Shown here: piece after piece, positions 17,621-24,902 of the stretch | How the letters are laid out: each line of letters starts with the position of its first letter | Numbering within the stretch: position 1 is the stretch's first letter | Translations under genes and position numbers: made by a program | Assembly (NCBI RefSeq): GCF_023502235.1 | Contig: NZ_JAMFLY010000002.1 | Coordinates: 806,001-870,000 of the forward strand | DNA length: 64,000 nt | Reading direction: 5' to 3' | Source of the DNA: Flagellimonas myxillae | GTDB taxonomy: Bacteria > Bacteroidota > Bacteroidia > Flavobacteriales > Flavobacteriaceae | The notes under the pieces: generated by a model | Told to the model about the DNA's origin: nothing | The model's database searches: none | Seen by the model: the letters and a program-made list of their open reading frames with translations, nothing else

Positions 17621-17646
17621 TACAATGGCTTTGAAAAATTGAATCG

Positions 17647-17689
17647 CAAAGGTTGGTATTTGGTTTTGGGAATAACATGATAGTTGTCA
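17647..17689 (-). promoter_or_regulatory. CRP/FNR-type operator plus -7 box driving the DUF2490 gene
   Basis: Minus-strand operator TGACAACTATCA (plus-strand 17678-17689), 23 bp, then AACCTTTG (plus-strand 17647-17654), a one-base departure from TAnnTTTG. The gene starts at 17620. The rest of the 260-bp divergent gap up to usp holds a second operator at 17805 and nothing else recognisable. Confidence 0.72.
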
Positions 17690-17804
17690 GGTCTTGAATC
17701 CAATTTTTGGTGAAGACTCCCAAGTTACAGGGTAGGTGCATCCATGAAAAAAAACATTATGGTCGGGAAAAACATGTGAATAGGAAGTCATAAAATCCCG
17801 AACC

Positions 17805-17847
17805 TGACTTCTATCATGTTTTAGGTGCCAGCCCGGTTCTAATTTTG
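17805..17847 (+). promoter_or_regulatory. CRP/FNR-type operator plus -7 box driving usp-SLC13-pckA-pfkA
   Basis: Operator TGACTTCTATCA (17805-17816), 23 bp, then a perfect -7 box TAATTTTG (17840-17847). usp begins at 17881. This single promoter appears to serve four genes, since no terminator or gap larger than 22 bp occurs until the end of pfkA. Confidence 0.78.
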
Positions 17848-17880
17848 AATCGAAGATTTTAACCATTTAAATTTTTAGGT

Positions 17881-18669
17881 ATGAGCATCAAGAAAATAGT
17901 AGTCCCGTTCGATTTCTCCGAAGCATCTGTAAATGCCTTGGAATATGCCCTGGTTTTCGCAGGCCCAACACGGGAAGTGCAACTTCAGGCCCTGTATGTT
18001 TCGGCCATGCCCGTTACAGAAACACAGGAAGATAAGTTAAGGACCGATTTTAGGCAGGTCTTGGGTTCCTTGAATGGAAAATCAAAATTGGCACCAGCGT
18101 TTGCTACGGTAACCGGAGAGGTAATCAGTTCCATCTTGGATTGGCAAAAGGAGAACAATTCAGATTTGATCCTTATGGGCACCATGGGAGATAAGGTGAC
18201 TGATGAGGCAATTACCAATACATCGCGCTTGGTTCTAGAGGCCAATTGTCCCGTAATCTCGGTTCCTTTTGGCACTCCCATCAAAGCCCCCAAGGATATT
18301 GCCCTAGTAATGGGCGGGGAAGAGATTGATGACAAGGTCGTACTTAGAACCTTGCTGGATGTGGCCCGGACATTTGATTCCAGGGTACATGCCCTGACCA
18401 TCTATAAAGATTCCGTGTATGCCGAGGAATCCATTGTGGACAGTACGGAGAATCTGTTGGAGTACTACTTGGAACATTTTTATGAGGAGCACGCCTTCAG
18501 TAAAAATCAGGATGTGGAAGAAGGCATTTTGGAATACATCAACAAAAAAAATATTGACTTACTGGCCATCCTGCCGAGAAACCACACCAGGTTAAGCACA
18601 CCTTCCGAAGGGCGATTGACAAAATTGTTGACCCTTCACTCGGAAATTCCTGTACTGACCTTGGATTAA
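17881..18669 (+). CDS. Universal stress protein, UspA-like with divergent second half
   Basis: Protein of 262 residues. The first half is a UspA domain (IVVPFDFSEASVNALEYAL at the start, MGTMGDKVTDEAITNTSRLV in the nucleotide-loop position, where the second Gly-Ser step is changed to Asn-Thr). The second half (about 140-262) keeps the fold pattern but lacks a clear ATP loop. It is the first gene of the predicted low-oxygen operon and lies 22 bp before the SLC13 gene. Confidence 0.88.
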   Translation: MSIKKIVVPFDFSEASVNALEYALVFAGPTREVQLQALYVSAMPVTETQEDKLRTDFRQVLGSLNGKSKLAPAFATVTGEVISSILDWQKENNSDLILMGTMGDKVTDEAITNTSRLVLEANCPVISVPFGTPIKAPKDIALVMGGEEIDDKVVLRTLLDVARTFDSRVHALTIYKDSVYAEESIVDSTENLLEYYLEHFYEEHAFSKNQDVEEGILEYINKKNIDLLAILPRNHTRLSTPSEGRLTKLLTLHSEIPVLTLD

Positions 18670-18691
18670 TGGTGACCCCAATTTTGAGCTG

Positions 18692-20527
18692 ATGACTACA
18701 CTACTGGTAATACTTAGTATTACGATTGTCTTGTTTGTTTGGGGAAAGTTTCCACCGGATGTGGTGGCCCTGATGTCCATGTTATCATTGTTCCTTACCG
18801 GAATTTTGGACATAAAGGAAACCCTGATCGGGTTTAGCAACCCCACGGTGATCATGATTGCGGCCTTGTTCATAATTGGTGAAGGGCTTTCTCGAACCGG
18901 ATGGACGGCGATGGCAGGTCGGCGGTTTGTGGAATGGGCCAAGAGCAGCGTACCCAAATTATTGGTAATTGTTACGCTGGGGTCCAGTTTGCTCTCAGGA
19001 TTCGTGAGCAATACCGGAACGGTGGCGGCCCTATTGCCTGTTACCGTAACGGCCGCTTGGAATGCGGGAACGCTTCCCTCAAAACTGTTGATGCCAGTGG
19101 CCTTTGGTTCCAACACAGGTGGTTTACTTACCCTAACGGGAACACCACCTAACATTATTGCGAGCAATGCCTTGGTTGAAAATGGTTATGAAGGATTTTC
19201 ATTTTTTGAGTTTGGATTGATAGGACTACCGCTGTTGTTGATATCCATTCTTTATTTCAGATATGTGGGCTACAGATTATTGCCCAAAAACAGAACAAAG
19301 AACAAGCCGATGGCCTTGGATGAAGAAATGCACAAATGGATCGAGAATTACAGTATAGGTGACAACCTGTACCGTTTGCGTATTCGATCTATGTCCACCT
19401 TGATCAATACCAAGGTAGAGGACTGGGATTTCGAGGAAACCCATAACGTCTCTTTGATGCGCTTAAAAAGAAGACATCCAAATCCATTGCAAGGAATTCA
19501 TCAATTTGTGGAATTACCAGACCCCCAGACAGAGATGAGGTACCACGACATCATCACGGTGAAGGGAGAAGCCGGAGATGTGGACAAGTTGGTATTGAAA
19601 TTTGGCTTGGGGGTTATTCCTTGGAAACCGGAAAGCGACCTGCTCAAAAAAGAGCTCATCAACCAAGAGGTGGGTATGGCAGAGATGATCATCACCCCTA
19701 AATCTGTTTTTGTGGGGAAAACACTTCCATTGGGTCATTATCTGAGGCAAGCTGGGGTGCAATTGCTAGCAGCATCAAGAAATAGTAAGCCCCTGAGTGG
19801 TAAGATTAAGATTGAGGCAGGGGACGCATTTGTGATCCGTGGGCAATGGGAAAATATCGAGGCACTGACATCCATGTACGAGAATTTGGTAATCTCGGGG
19901 AGTCCCGAGGCCTTGTCCAAAAATGTGGACGTGCTTACCCCAAAAAGTTACATTGCGTTGGGCACCCTGGCATTGATGATTGTCCTATTGGTATTTAACA
20001 TTCTACCTGGTGCCATTGCTGCCTTGGCATGTGCTGGAATTATGATGCTCACTGGCTGCGTTCCCATCTCCAAGGCTTACAAAGGCATAAGTTGGACGAG
20101 TGTGGTGATGATCGCCGCCATGATACCCATGGGATTGGCGCTTCAGAAAACTGGAGTGGCCCAATGGGCGGCAAATAGTTTGGTGGATGTGCTCGGAAGT
20201 ATTCATCCCACGGCGCTGCTGGCAGGAATATTTTTGTTGACCACAACCTTTAGCCAGACCATCAACAACTCTGCGACGGCGGTTTTGATGGCCCCCATAG
20301 CCATTGTGGCCTCCACTACCATGGGGGTATCTCCCAAACCATTTTTGATTGCTGTGGCCATTAGTGCATCAACGGCATTTTTAACTCCTGTTGGTACCAC
20401 CACAAATGCCATGGTTATGACCTCGGGAGGATACAGATTTACAGATTATGTAAAAGTGGGAGGGCCACTGCTGCTCCTATTCTTTATAGCAACACTAGTA
20501 TTGGTTCCATTGATTTGGAGCTTTTAA
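18692..20527 (+). CDS. SLC13/DASS-family anion symporter with central RCK_C (TrkA-C) domains
   Basis: Inner-membrane carrier of 611 residues. The two halves of the transporter each carry the family's Ser-Asn-Thr type motif (SNTGTVAAL with LTGTPPN in the first, NNSATAVLM with VGTTTNAMVM in the second). Between them, about residues 215-400, lie two cytoplasmic RCK_C-like domains. Family members carry sulfate, phosphate or C4-dicarboxylates; the position directly ahead of pckA favours a dicarboxylate, but sequence alone does not settle this. Confidence 0.85.
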   Translation: MTTLLVILSITIVLFVWGKFPPDVVALMSMLSLFLTGILDIKETLIGFSNPTVIMIAALFIIGEGLSRTGWTAMAGRRFVEWAKSSVPKLLVIVTLGSSLLSGFVSNTGTVAALLPVTVTAAWNAGTLPSKLLMPVAFGSNTGGLLTLTGTPPNIIASNALVENGYEGFSFFEFGLIGLPLLLISILYFRYVGYRLLPKNRTKNKPMALDEEMHKWIENYSIGDNLYRLRIRSMSTLINTKVEDWDFEETHNVSLMRLKRRHPNPLQGIHQFVELPDPQTEMRYHDIITVKGEAGDVDKLVLKFGLGVIPWKPESDLLKKELINQEVGMAEMIITPKSVFVGKTLPLGHYLRQAGVQLLAASRNSKPLSGKIKIEAGDAFVIRGQWENIEALTSMYENLVISGSPEALSKNVDVLTPKSYIALGTLALMIVLLVFNILPGAIAALACAGIMMLTGCVPISKAYKGISWTSVVMIAAMIPMGLALQKTGVAQWAANSLVDVLGSIHPTALLAGIFLLTTTFSQTINNSATAVLMAPIAIVASTTMGVSPKPFLIAVAISASTAFLTPVGTTTNAMVMTSGGYRFTDYVKVGGPLLLLFFIATLVLVPLIWSF

Positions 20528-20544
20528 CCTTAAAACAGAAAATT

Positions 20545-22173
20545 ATGGACGAAGTCATGGAAACAACCAAAGATTTAAGCAAATATGGCTTACAGAACGC
20601 TACGGCACACTGGAATTTAAGTGCTGAGACCCTACAAAATATTACTGTGGAAAAAGGAATGGGCGTGGAGTCAGAAAATGGCACCTTGTCCATAAACACA
20701 GGAAAGTTTACCGGACGATCTCCCAAAGACCGTTTTTTGGTAAAGGATGATTACACCAAGGATAAGATATGGTGGGGTAGGATCAACAAACCGATTTCCC
20801 CCGAAAACTTTGACAAGTTACAAGCTGAGGTGGTAAACTATATGGATGGGAAGGAACTCTATGTCAGGGATGCTTCCGTTTGTGCCGACCCCAAGTATAA
20901 AATGAACGTAAGGGTCATTGCCGAATATCCATGGTCTAGCTATTTCATCAAAAACATGTTCATTCGCTTAGGTGAAGCAGAACTGCAGGATTTTGAAGAA
21001 GAATGGTTGGTGCTTTGTGCCCCTGGGTATGAATGTCCAAATCCTGAGGAGTATGGAATAATTGCAGGGAATTTCTCCATTTTAAACTGGACCAAAAAGG
21101 TCGCGCTTGTAGGTGGCTCTGAATATCCCGGTGAAATGAAAAAAGGAATTTTTACTGCCTTGAACTTTGTGTTGCCAGTCGAAAAAAATGTATTGCCCAT
21201 GCACTGTTCCGCCAATGTTGGAAAAGACGGGGATACGGCCATTTACTTTGGCCTGTCTGGAACTGGTAAGACAACACTTTCTGCTGATCCAGACCGCAAA
21301 CTGATCGGTGATGATGAACATGGGTGGACAGCTGATAACACCATCTTCAATTTTGAAGGGGGTTGTTATGCCAAGGTAATTGACTTGACCGAGGAAAAGG
21401 AACCGGATATATATCGGGCCATTCGACCTGGTGCTTTATTGGAGAACATTGTTTTTAAAGAAGGAACCAAAGAGGTCGATTTCTTTGATAGTAGCATTAC
21501 CCAAAATACAAGGGTGAGTTATCCAATTGATCATATCGATAATATTCAAACCCCATCCTATGCTGCTAATCCAAAAAACATTTTCTTTCTTACCTGCGAT
21601 GCCTTTGGCGTATTGCCCCCGGTTTCCAAATTAACCCCCGGACAGGCCGCGTACCACTTTATTTCCGGATATACGGCCAAGGTAGCAGGTACAGAAGCAG
21701 GCATAAACGAACCAGTTCCCTCCTTCTCAGCATGTTTTGGAGAGCCTTTTATGCCTTTGCACCCGGCAGTTTATGCCGAAATGTTGAGCAAGAAGATGAA
21801 GGAAGCCGGTGTAAACGTTTGGTTGATCAATACCGGGTGGAGCGGTGGCCCTTATGGCGTTGGCTCCAGAATCAAGCTTAAATATACACGTGCTATGATT
21901 TCTGCCATTTTGGAAGGAAAACTGGATGAGGTTGAGTTTGATGCACACCCTGTTTTTGGTCTACACATGCCCAAATACTGCCCAGGTGTACCTACAGAAA
22001 TGTTGGATCCCATGAACACTTGGCTGCAAAAAGGAGCCTATGTGAGCAAATCGATTCAGTTGGCGCATTCGTTTCATATTAACTTTGATAAATTTGCTAG
22101 TGAAGCATCGGAGGAAATCCTTAACGGCGGTCCACTAATTGATTCACACCATAGCTTGGATGATCATTTTTAA
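20545..22173 (+). CDS. pckA: Phosphoenolpyruvate carboxykinase (ATP)
   Basis: Enzyme of about 542 residues interconverting oxaloacetate + ATP and PEP + CO2 + ADP. Visible are the kinase-1a loop G239-TGKT-T244 within GLSGTGKTT, the kinase-2 type LIGDDEHGW, the RVSYPIDHI substrate segment and INTGWSGGPYG. ATG 20545 is chosen; ATG 20557 is possible, and an upstream TTG frame inside SLC13 is rejected. Placed with SLC13 and pfkA behind a low-oxygen operator, it may run in the carboxylating, energy-conserving direction; that is inference. Confidence 0.95.
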   Translation: MDEVMETTKDLSKYGLQNATAHWNLSAETLQNITVEKGMGVESENGTLSINTGKFTGRSPKDRFLVKDDYTKDKIWWGRINKPISPENFDKLQAEVVNYMDGKELYVRDASVCADPKYKMNVRVIAEYPWSSYFIKNMFIRLGEAELQDFEEEWLVLCAPGYECPNPEEYGIIAGNFSILNWTKKVALVGGSEYPGEMKKGIFTALNFVLPVEKNVLPMHCSANVGKDGDTAIYFGLSGTGKTTLSADPDRKLIGDDEHGWTADNTIFNFEGGCYAKVIDLTEEKEPDIYRAIRPGALLENIVFKEGTKEVDFFDSSITQNTRVSYPIDHIDNIQTPSYAANPKNIFFLTCDAFGVLPPVSKLTPGQAAYHFISGYTAKVAGTEAGINEPVPSFSACFGEPFMPLHPAVYAEMLSKKMKEAGVNVWLINTGWSGGPYGVGSRIKLKYTRAMISAILEGKLDEVEFDAHPVFGLHMPKYCPGVPTEMLDPMNTWLQKGAYVSKSIQLAHSFHINFDKFASEASEEILNGGPLIDSHHSLDDHF

Positions 22174-22176
22174 TCG

Positions 22177-23502
22177 TTGAACAACGTGAGCGAAGCAAAC
22201 AGGTTTCAAATAGAACAACTTGGAAGGCCAAATTTCAAATCTCCCCTGCAGTTAAGCACTGTTAGGGGAGATCATATCTTTAATTTCGTCAGTGAGTCGG
22301 ATAAATTGGTCTTTGACCTTTCCATGGACCAGTACACCCGCTGTCTGTCGGAAGGGCAGGAGCCGAGTTGTTTGGAAAAGGCAGGCCCTAGACAGGATAT
22401 CTTCTTTGATCCTAAGGAGACCACGGCCGCAATTGTTACCTGTGGCGGTCTTTGCCCTGGAATCAACAATGTGATCCGCGGAGTGGTCATGGCCCTACAT
22501 TATTTTTATGGGATCAAGAGAATTGTGGGCATTCCGTACGGATATGAAGGCCTCAACCCTGAAATGGGTCATGGTTTTGTGGAGCTTACACCAGAAAAAG
22601 TGAAGGACATCCATCAGTTTGGTGGAACGTTCCTTGGTTCCTCCAGGGGAGGACAGGATGTATCCGTGATGGTCGATACTTTGGAGGCCAACAACATCAA
22701 CATGCTTTTTGCCATAGGGGGCGATGGTACCCTAAAAGGGGTAAATGCCATCGGGGAGGAAATCAAGAAAAGAGGCAGCAATATCAGTGTTGTGGGTATT
22801 CCTAAGACCATAGATAACGATATTGACCTCATTGACGAATCCTTCGGATTTGAAACGGCCTTTGATGTGGCCAGTCCCATCATCAGGGATGCACACAACG
22901 AAGCGGCAGGCGCGTATAATGGTATTTCCATAGTAAAGCTCATGGGTCGGGATAGTGGTTTTATTGCAGCTTCGGCGGCTTTGGCCATGCCGGTCGTGAA
23001 CTTTGTGCTGATTCCCGAGATGGATTTTCAACTGGAAGGGGAATTGGGCTTTTTAGGGGTACTTCGAAAGCGATTGGAGCGTAAAAAACACGCTGTGATT
23101 GTCGTAGCAGAAGGTGCCGGACAACAATTGTTTCAAGATCAAAATAGAACAAAGGACGCTTCAGGGAATATCAAACATGCGGATATTGGGGTTTTCCTAA
23201 AGGAAAAAATCAAGGCCTACTTTACGGATATTCCGGTCACTATCAAATATATTGACCCCAGTTATATTGTGCGAAGCGCACCGGCCAATTCCAGCGATAG
23301 TATTTATTGTAGCCGTTTGGCCTACCATGCCGTGCACGGTGCCATGGCAGGGAAAACAAAGTTTGTGGCTTGTAAGGTGAACAACAAGTTCGTCTACATT
23401 CCCATTTCCGAAGTAACCAAAAAGCGCAAAAAAATAGATTTGGAAAGTGAGTTTTGGTTTTCGGTGTTGCAGAGTACTGGCCAACCCTTTTTGCTGAAAT
23501 AA
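22177..23502 (+). CDS. pfkA: 6-phosphofructokinase, long group with Lys in the PKTIDND loop
   Basis: Glycolytic kinase of 441 residues with an N-terminal extension of about 80 residues before the catalytic core (VTCGGLCPGINNVIRG). Two phosphoryl-donor positions are readable: GGDGT keeps the Gly typical of ATP enzymes, while PKTIDND carries the Lys typical of pyrophosphate enzymes. This mixed type is known among ATP-dependent long PFKs, so ATP is the likelier donor. MGRDSGFIA is the sugar-phosphate site. Start is TTG 22177, 3 bp after pckA; GTG 22186 is an alternative. Confidence 0.88.
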   Translation: MNNVSEANRFQIEQLGRPNFKSPLQLSTVRGDHIFNFVSESDKLVFDLSMDQYTRCLSEGQEPSCLEKAGPRQDIFFDPKETTAAIVTCGGLCPGINNVIRGVVMALHYFYGIKRIVGIPYGYEGLNPEMGHGFVELTPEKVKDIHQFGGTFLGSSRGGQDVSVMVDTLEANNINMLFAIGGDGTLKGVNAIGEEIKKRGSNISVVGIPKTIDNDIDLIDESFGFETAFDVASPIIRDAHNEAAGAYNGISIVKLMGRDSGFIAASAALAMPVVNFVLIPEMDFQLEGELGFLGVLRKRLERKKHAVIVVAEGAGQQLFQDQNRTKDASGNIKHADIGVFLKEKIKAYFTDIPVTIKYIDPSYIVRSAPANSSDSIYCSRLAYHAVHGAMAGKTKFVACKVNNKFVYIPISEVTKKRKKIDLESEFWFSVLQSTGQPFLLK

Positions 23503-23575
23503 CCCCGCAACTAACAAACATCACACTTTAGGATTTTCCGATTGTTTGGATACCAATTTTTGCGTTGTCCATTCC

Positions 23576-23618
23576 TGATAATTGTCATTTTTTACAGATG
23601 ATAGTGTGGCTAGCTTTA
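23576..23618 (+). promoter_or_regulatory. CRP/FNR-type operator plus -7 box driving the hibernation-factor gene
   Basis: Operator TGATAATTGTCA (23576-23587), 23 bp, then TAGCTTTA (23611-23618). The predicted start of transcription is near 23625 and the gene begins at ATG 23642, which excludes the TTG-initiated longer frame at 23582. Confidence 0.77.
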
Positions 23619-23641
23619 TACTGATTTTAAAAATTAGCATT

Positions 23642-23941
23642 ATGGTAGTCAACATTCAATATCAGAAAATGAAATCCAGTGAATCCTTGAACAAATTATT
23701 GTTGAAGAAATTGGAACGTCTAGGAAAGAAGTACAGTTGGGTAATCAAAGCCAATGTACTTTTTAAGATAGACCATGACAAGGCTGGGGAGGATAACATT
23801 TGTGAGATTGAATTGAGTGCTCCTGGACCTAGGATGTTTGCCAAGTCCCGATCACACGATTTTGAAAAATCGATGTCAGAAACCATAGATGAACTCAAAA
23901 GACAATTGGAAAAAAGACAAGGTGTCTTTATAAAGCATTGA
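23642..23941 (+). CDS. hpf: HPF/RaiA-type ribosome hibernation factor
   Basis: Protein of 99 residues with the beta-alpha-beta-beta-beta-alpha layout of short HPF/YfiA proteins: an N-terminal strand, a basic helix (LNKLLLKKLERLGKKY), three strands with a KSRSHDFEKSM turn and a final helix DELKRQLEKRQ. Such proteins bind the 30S subunit and inactivate ribosomes during starvation. The start at 23642 is decided by the promoter. Control by the low-oxygen operator fits shut-down of translation when energy is short. Confidence 0.88.
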   Translation: MVVNIQYQKMKSSESLNKLLLKKLERLGKKYSWVIKANVLFKIDHDKAGEDNICEIELSAPGPRMFAKSRSHDFEKSMSETIDELKRQLEKRQGVFIKH

Positions 23942-23986
23942 CAGGGATTATGGAAAAATCCCCTTGTAACCTTAAAAATTCATAAG

Positions 23987-24613
23987 ATGAAAGCGAAACT
24001 GATTCTTTTGTCCTTAGTACTGTTAACGGGTTGTGCATCTACCCAATTGGTAGGTACATGGAAGAATCCCGAAATCGTTTTGTTTGATGCCTATAAGGTG
24101 TTGGTAGTGGGGATGAGCCAAGATGAAACCGTCCGCATAGACTTTGAGACCGAGCTTGTCGAACGCTTGGAACAAACTGGGGTGGAAGCGATGCGGAGCA
24201 TCGACCTTTTTGACGTGGAGTTCACCTCGTCCGAAAAATCCGAGGAGGAACTTTCCGCTGTGGAGCAGCAATTGTTGGACAAGGGTTTTGACGCTATACT
24301 TTTTACAAAGGTGGTGGGTACGGAAAACCGGCGGACCTTTAAGGAGCGTTTGAATAAATTCAACAACTTGTACGCCCGTTTTAGCCAAGATTATCTTGGG
24401 CATCAGGAAATGTACTACGACCCGGAGTATTACGAAACCTTCAATTTATATCATATTGAAACAGCTTTGTACTGTATCTGTGTGGATAAAGAACGGGAGC
24501 TTATATGGAAAGGCGACTTCGAGGTAACGGAACCCAATAAAGTGAATAAGACCATTGACACATATATTCGGTTAATGACCACCGCAATGGAAGAGGAGGA
24601 TGTGATTTTTTAG
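23987..24613 (+). CDS. Lipoprotein of unknown function
   Basis: Protein of 208 residues with a lipoprotein signal peptide (LLTGC lipobox, Cys16) followed by CASTQLVGTWKNPE, a beginning often seen in Bacteroidota lipoproteins of the DUF4136-like kind. The domain alternates strands and helices (KVLVVGMSQDETVRIDFE) and later has a Tyr-rich segment (MYYDPEYYETFNLYHIE). No function can be read. It is 45 bp after hpf and probably in the same transcript; a weak GGGATT/AATCCC hairpin (23944-23962) lies between. Confidence 0.75.
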   Translation: MKAKLILLSLVLLTGCASTQLVGTWKNPEIVLFDAYKVLVVGMSQDETVRIDFETELVERLEQTGVEAMRSIDLFDVEFTSSEKSEEELSAVEQQLLDKGFDAILFTKVVGTENRRTFKERLNKFNNLYARFSQDYLGHQEMYYDPEYYETFNLYHIETALYCICVDKERELIWKGDFEVTEPNKVNKTIDTYIRLMTTAMEEEDVIF

Positions 24614-24637
24614 GTGGTCGGTCTCCAATGGTTAGGG

Positions 24638-24667
24638 ATGCGGTAGGTAATCTACCGCATTCTTTTT
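24638..24667 (+). terminator. Rho-independent terminator after the lipoprotein gene
   Basis: Perfect 9-bp stem ATGCGGTAG (24638-24646) / CTACCGCAT (24652-24660), 5-nt loop, then TCTTTTT. It ends the hpf-lipoprotein unit. Confidence 0.88.
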
Positions 24668-24797
24668 ACCCTAAAATGCCCAAAAAGTCCAAAAGAATAC
24701 AAACGGGTATGGCAATCAAGATAATGACAAGTACAATTACCATAAAGCGCAAAAAGCCTACTAGCATTTTATTGCCGAAAGAAATTTCATCAGTCAT
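24666..24797 (-). CDS. Small single-helix membrane protein, 43 residues
   Basis: ATG (plus-strand complement 24795-24797) to TAA (24666-24668) encodes 43 residues: a polar N-terminus MTDEISFGNKML, then a strongly hydrophobic helix VIVLVIILIAIPVCILL with a Pro and a Cys, ending in GILG. It fills most of the 289-bp gap between the lipoprotein gene and the MFS gene, and its stop touches the T-tract of the converging terminator. No known family is recognised. A real gene is plausible from the coherent amphipathic layout, but there is no homology evidence in hand. Confidence 0.5.
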   Translation of the reverse strand: MTDEISFGNKMLVGFLRFMVIVLVIILIAIPVCILLDFLGILG

Positions 24798-24874
24798 AAT
24801 AGTGTTATTTCCTTTCAATGTACGGAATTATTCGTGGATTTTCCGCAAAATCAAGGCTTATATTCGACTAAGTG

Positions 24875-24890
24875 ACAGCTTTTAAGCTGT
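24875..24890. repeat. 16-bp perfect palindrome downstream of the MFS gene
   Basis: ACAGCTTTTAAGCTGT reads the same on both strands and lies 13 bp past the MFS stop and 78 bp upstream of the small membrane ORF. No T-tract follows on the minus strand, so it could be a protein-binding site for the small ORF or a weak terminator. Confidence 0.45.
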
Positions 24891-24902
24891 GTTGTAACTT
24901 CG

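Noticed and set aside
17544..17741. Minus-strand frame of 65 residues upstream of the DUF2490 gene
   Set aside because: Covers the operator and -7 box of that gene and shows no protein features.
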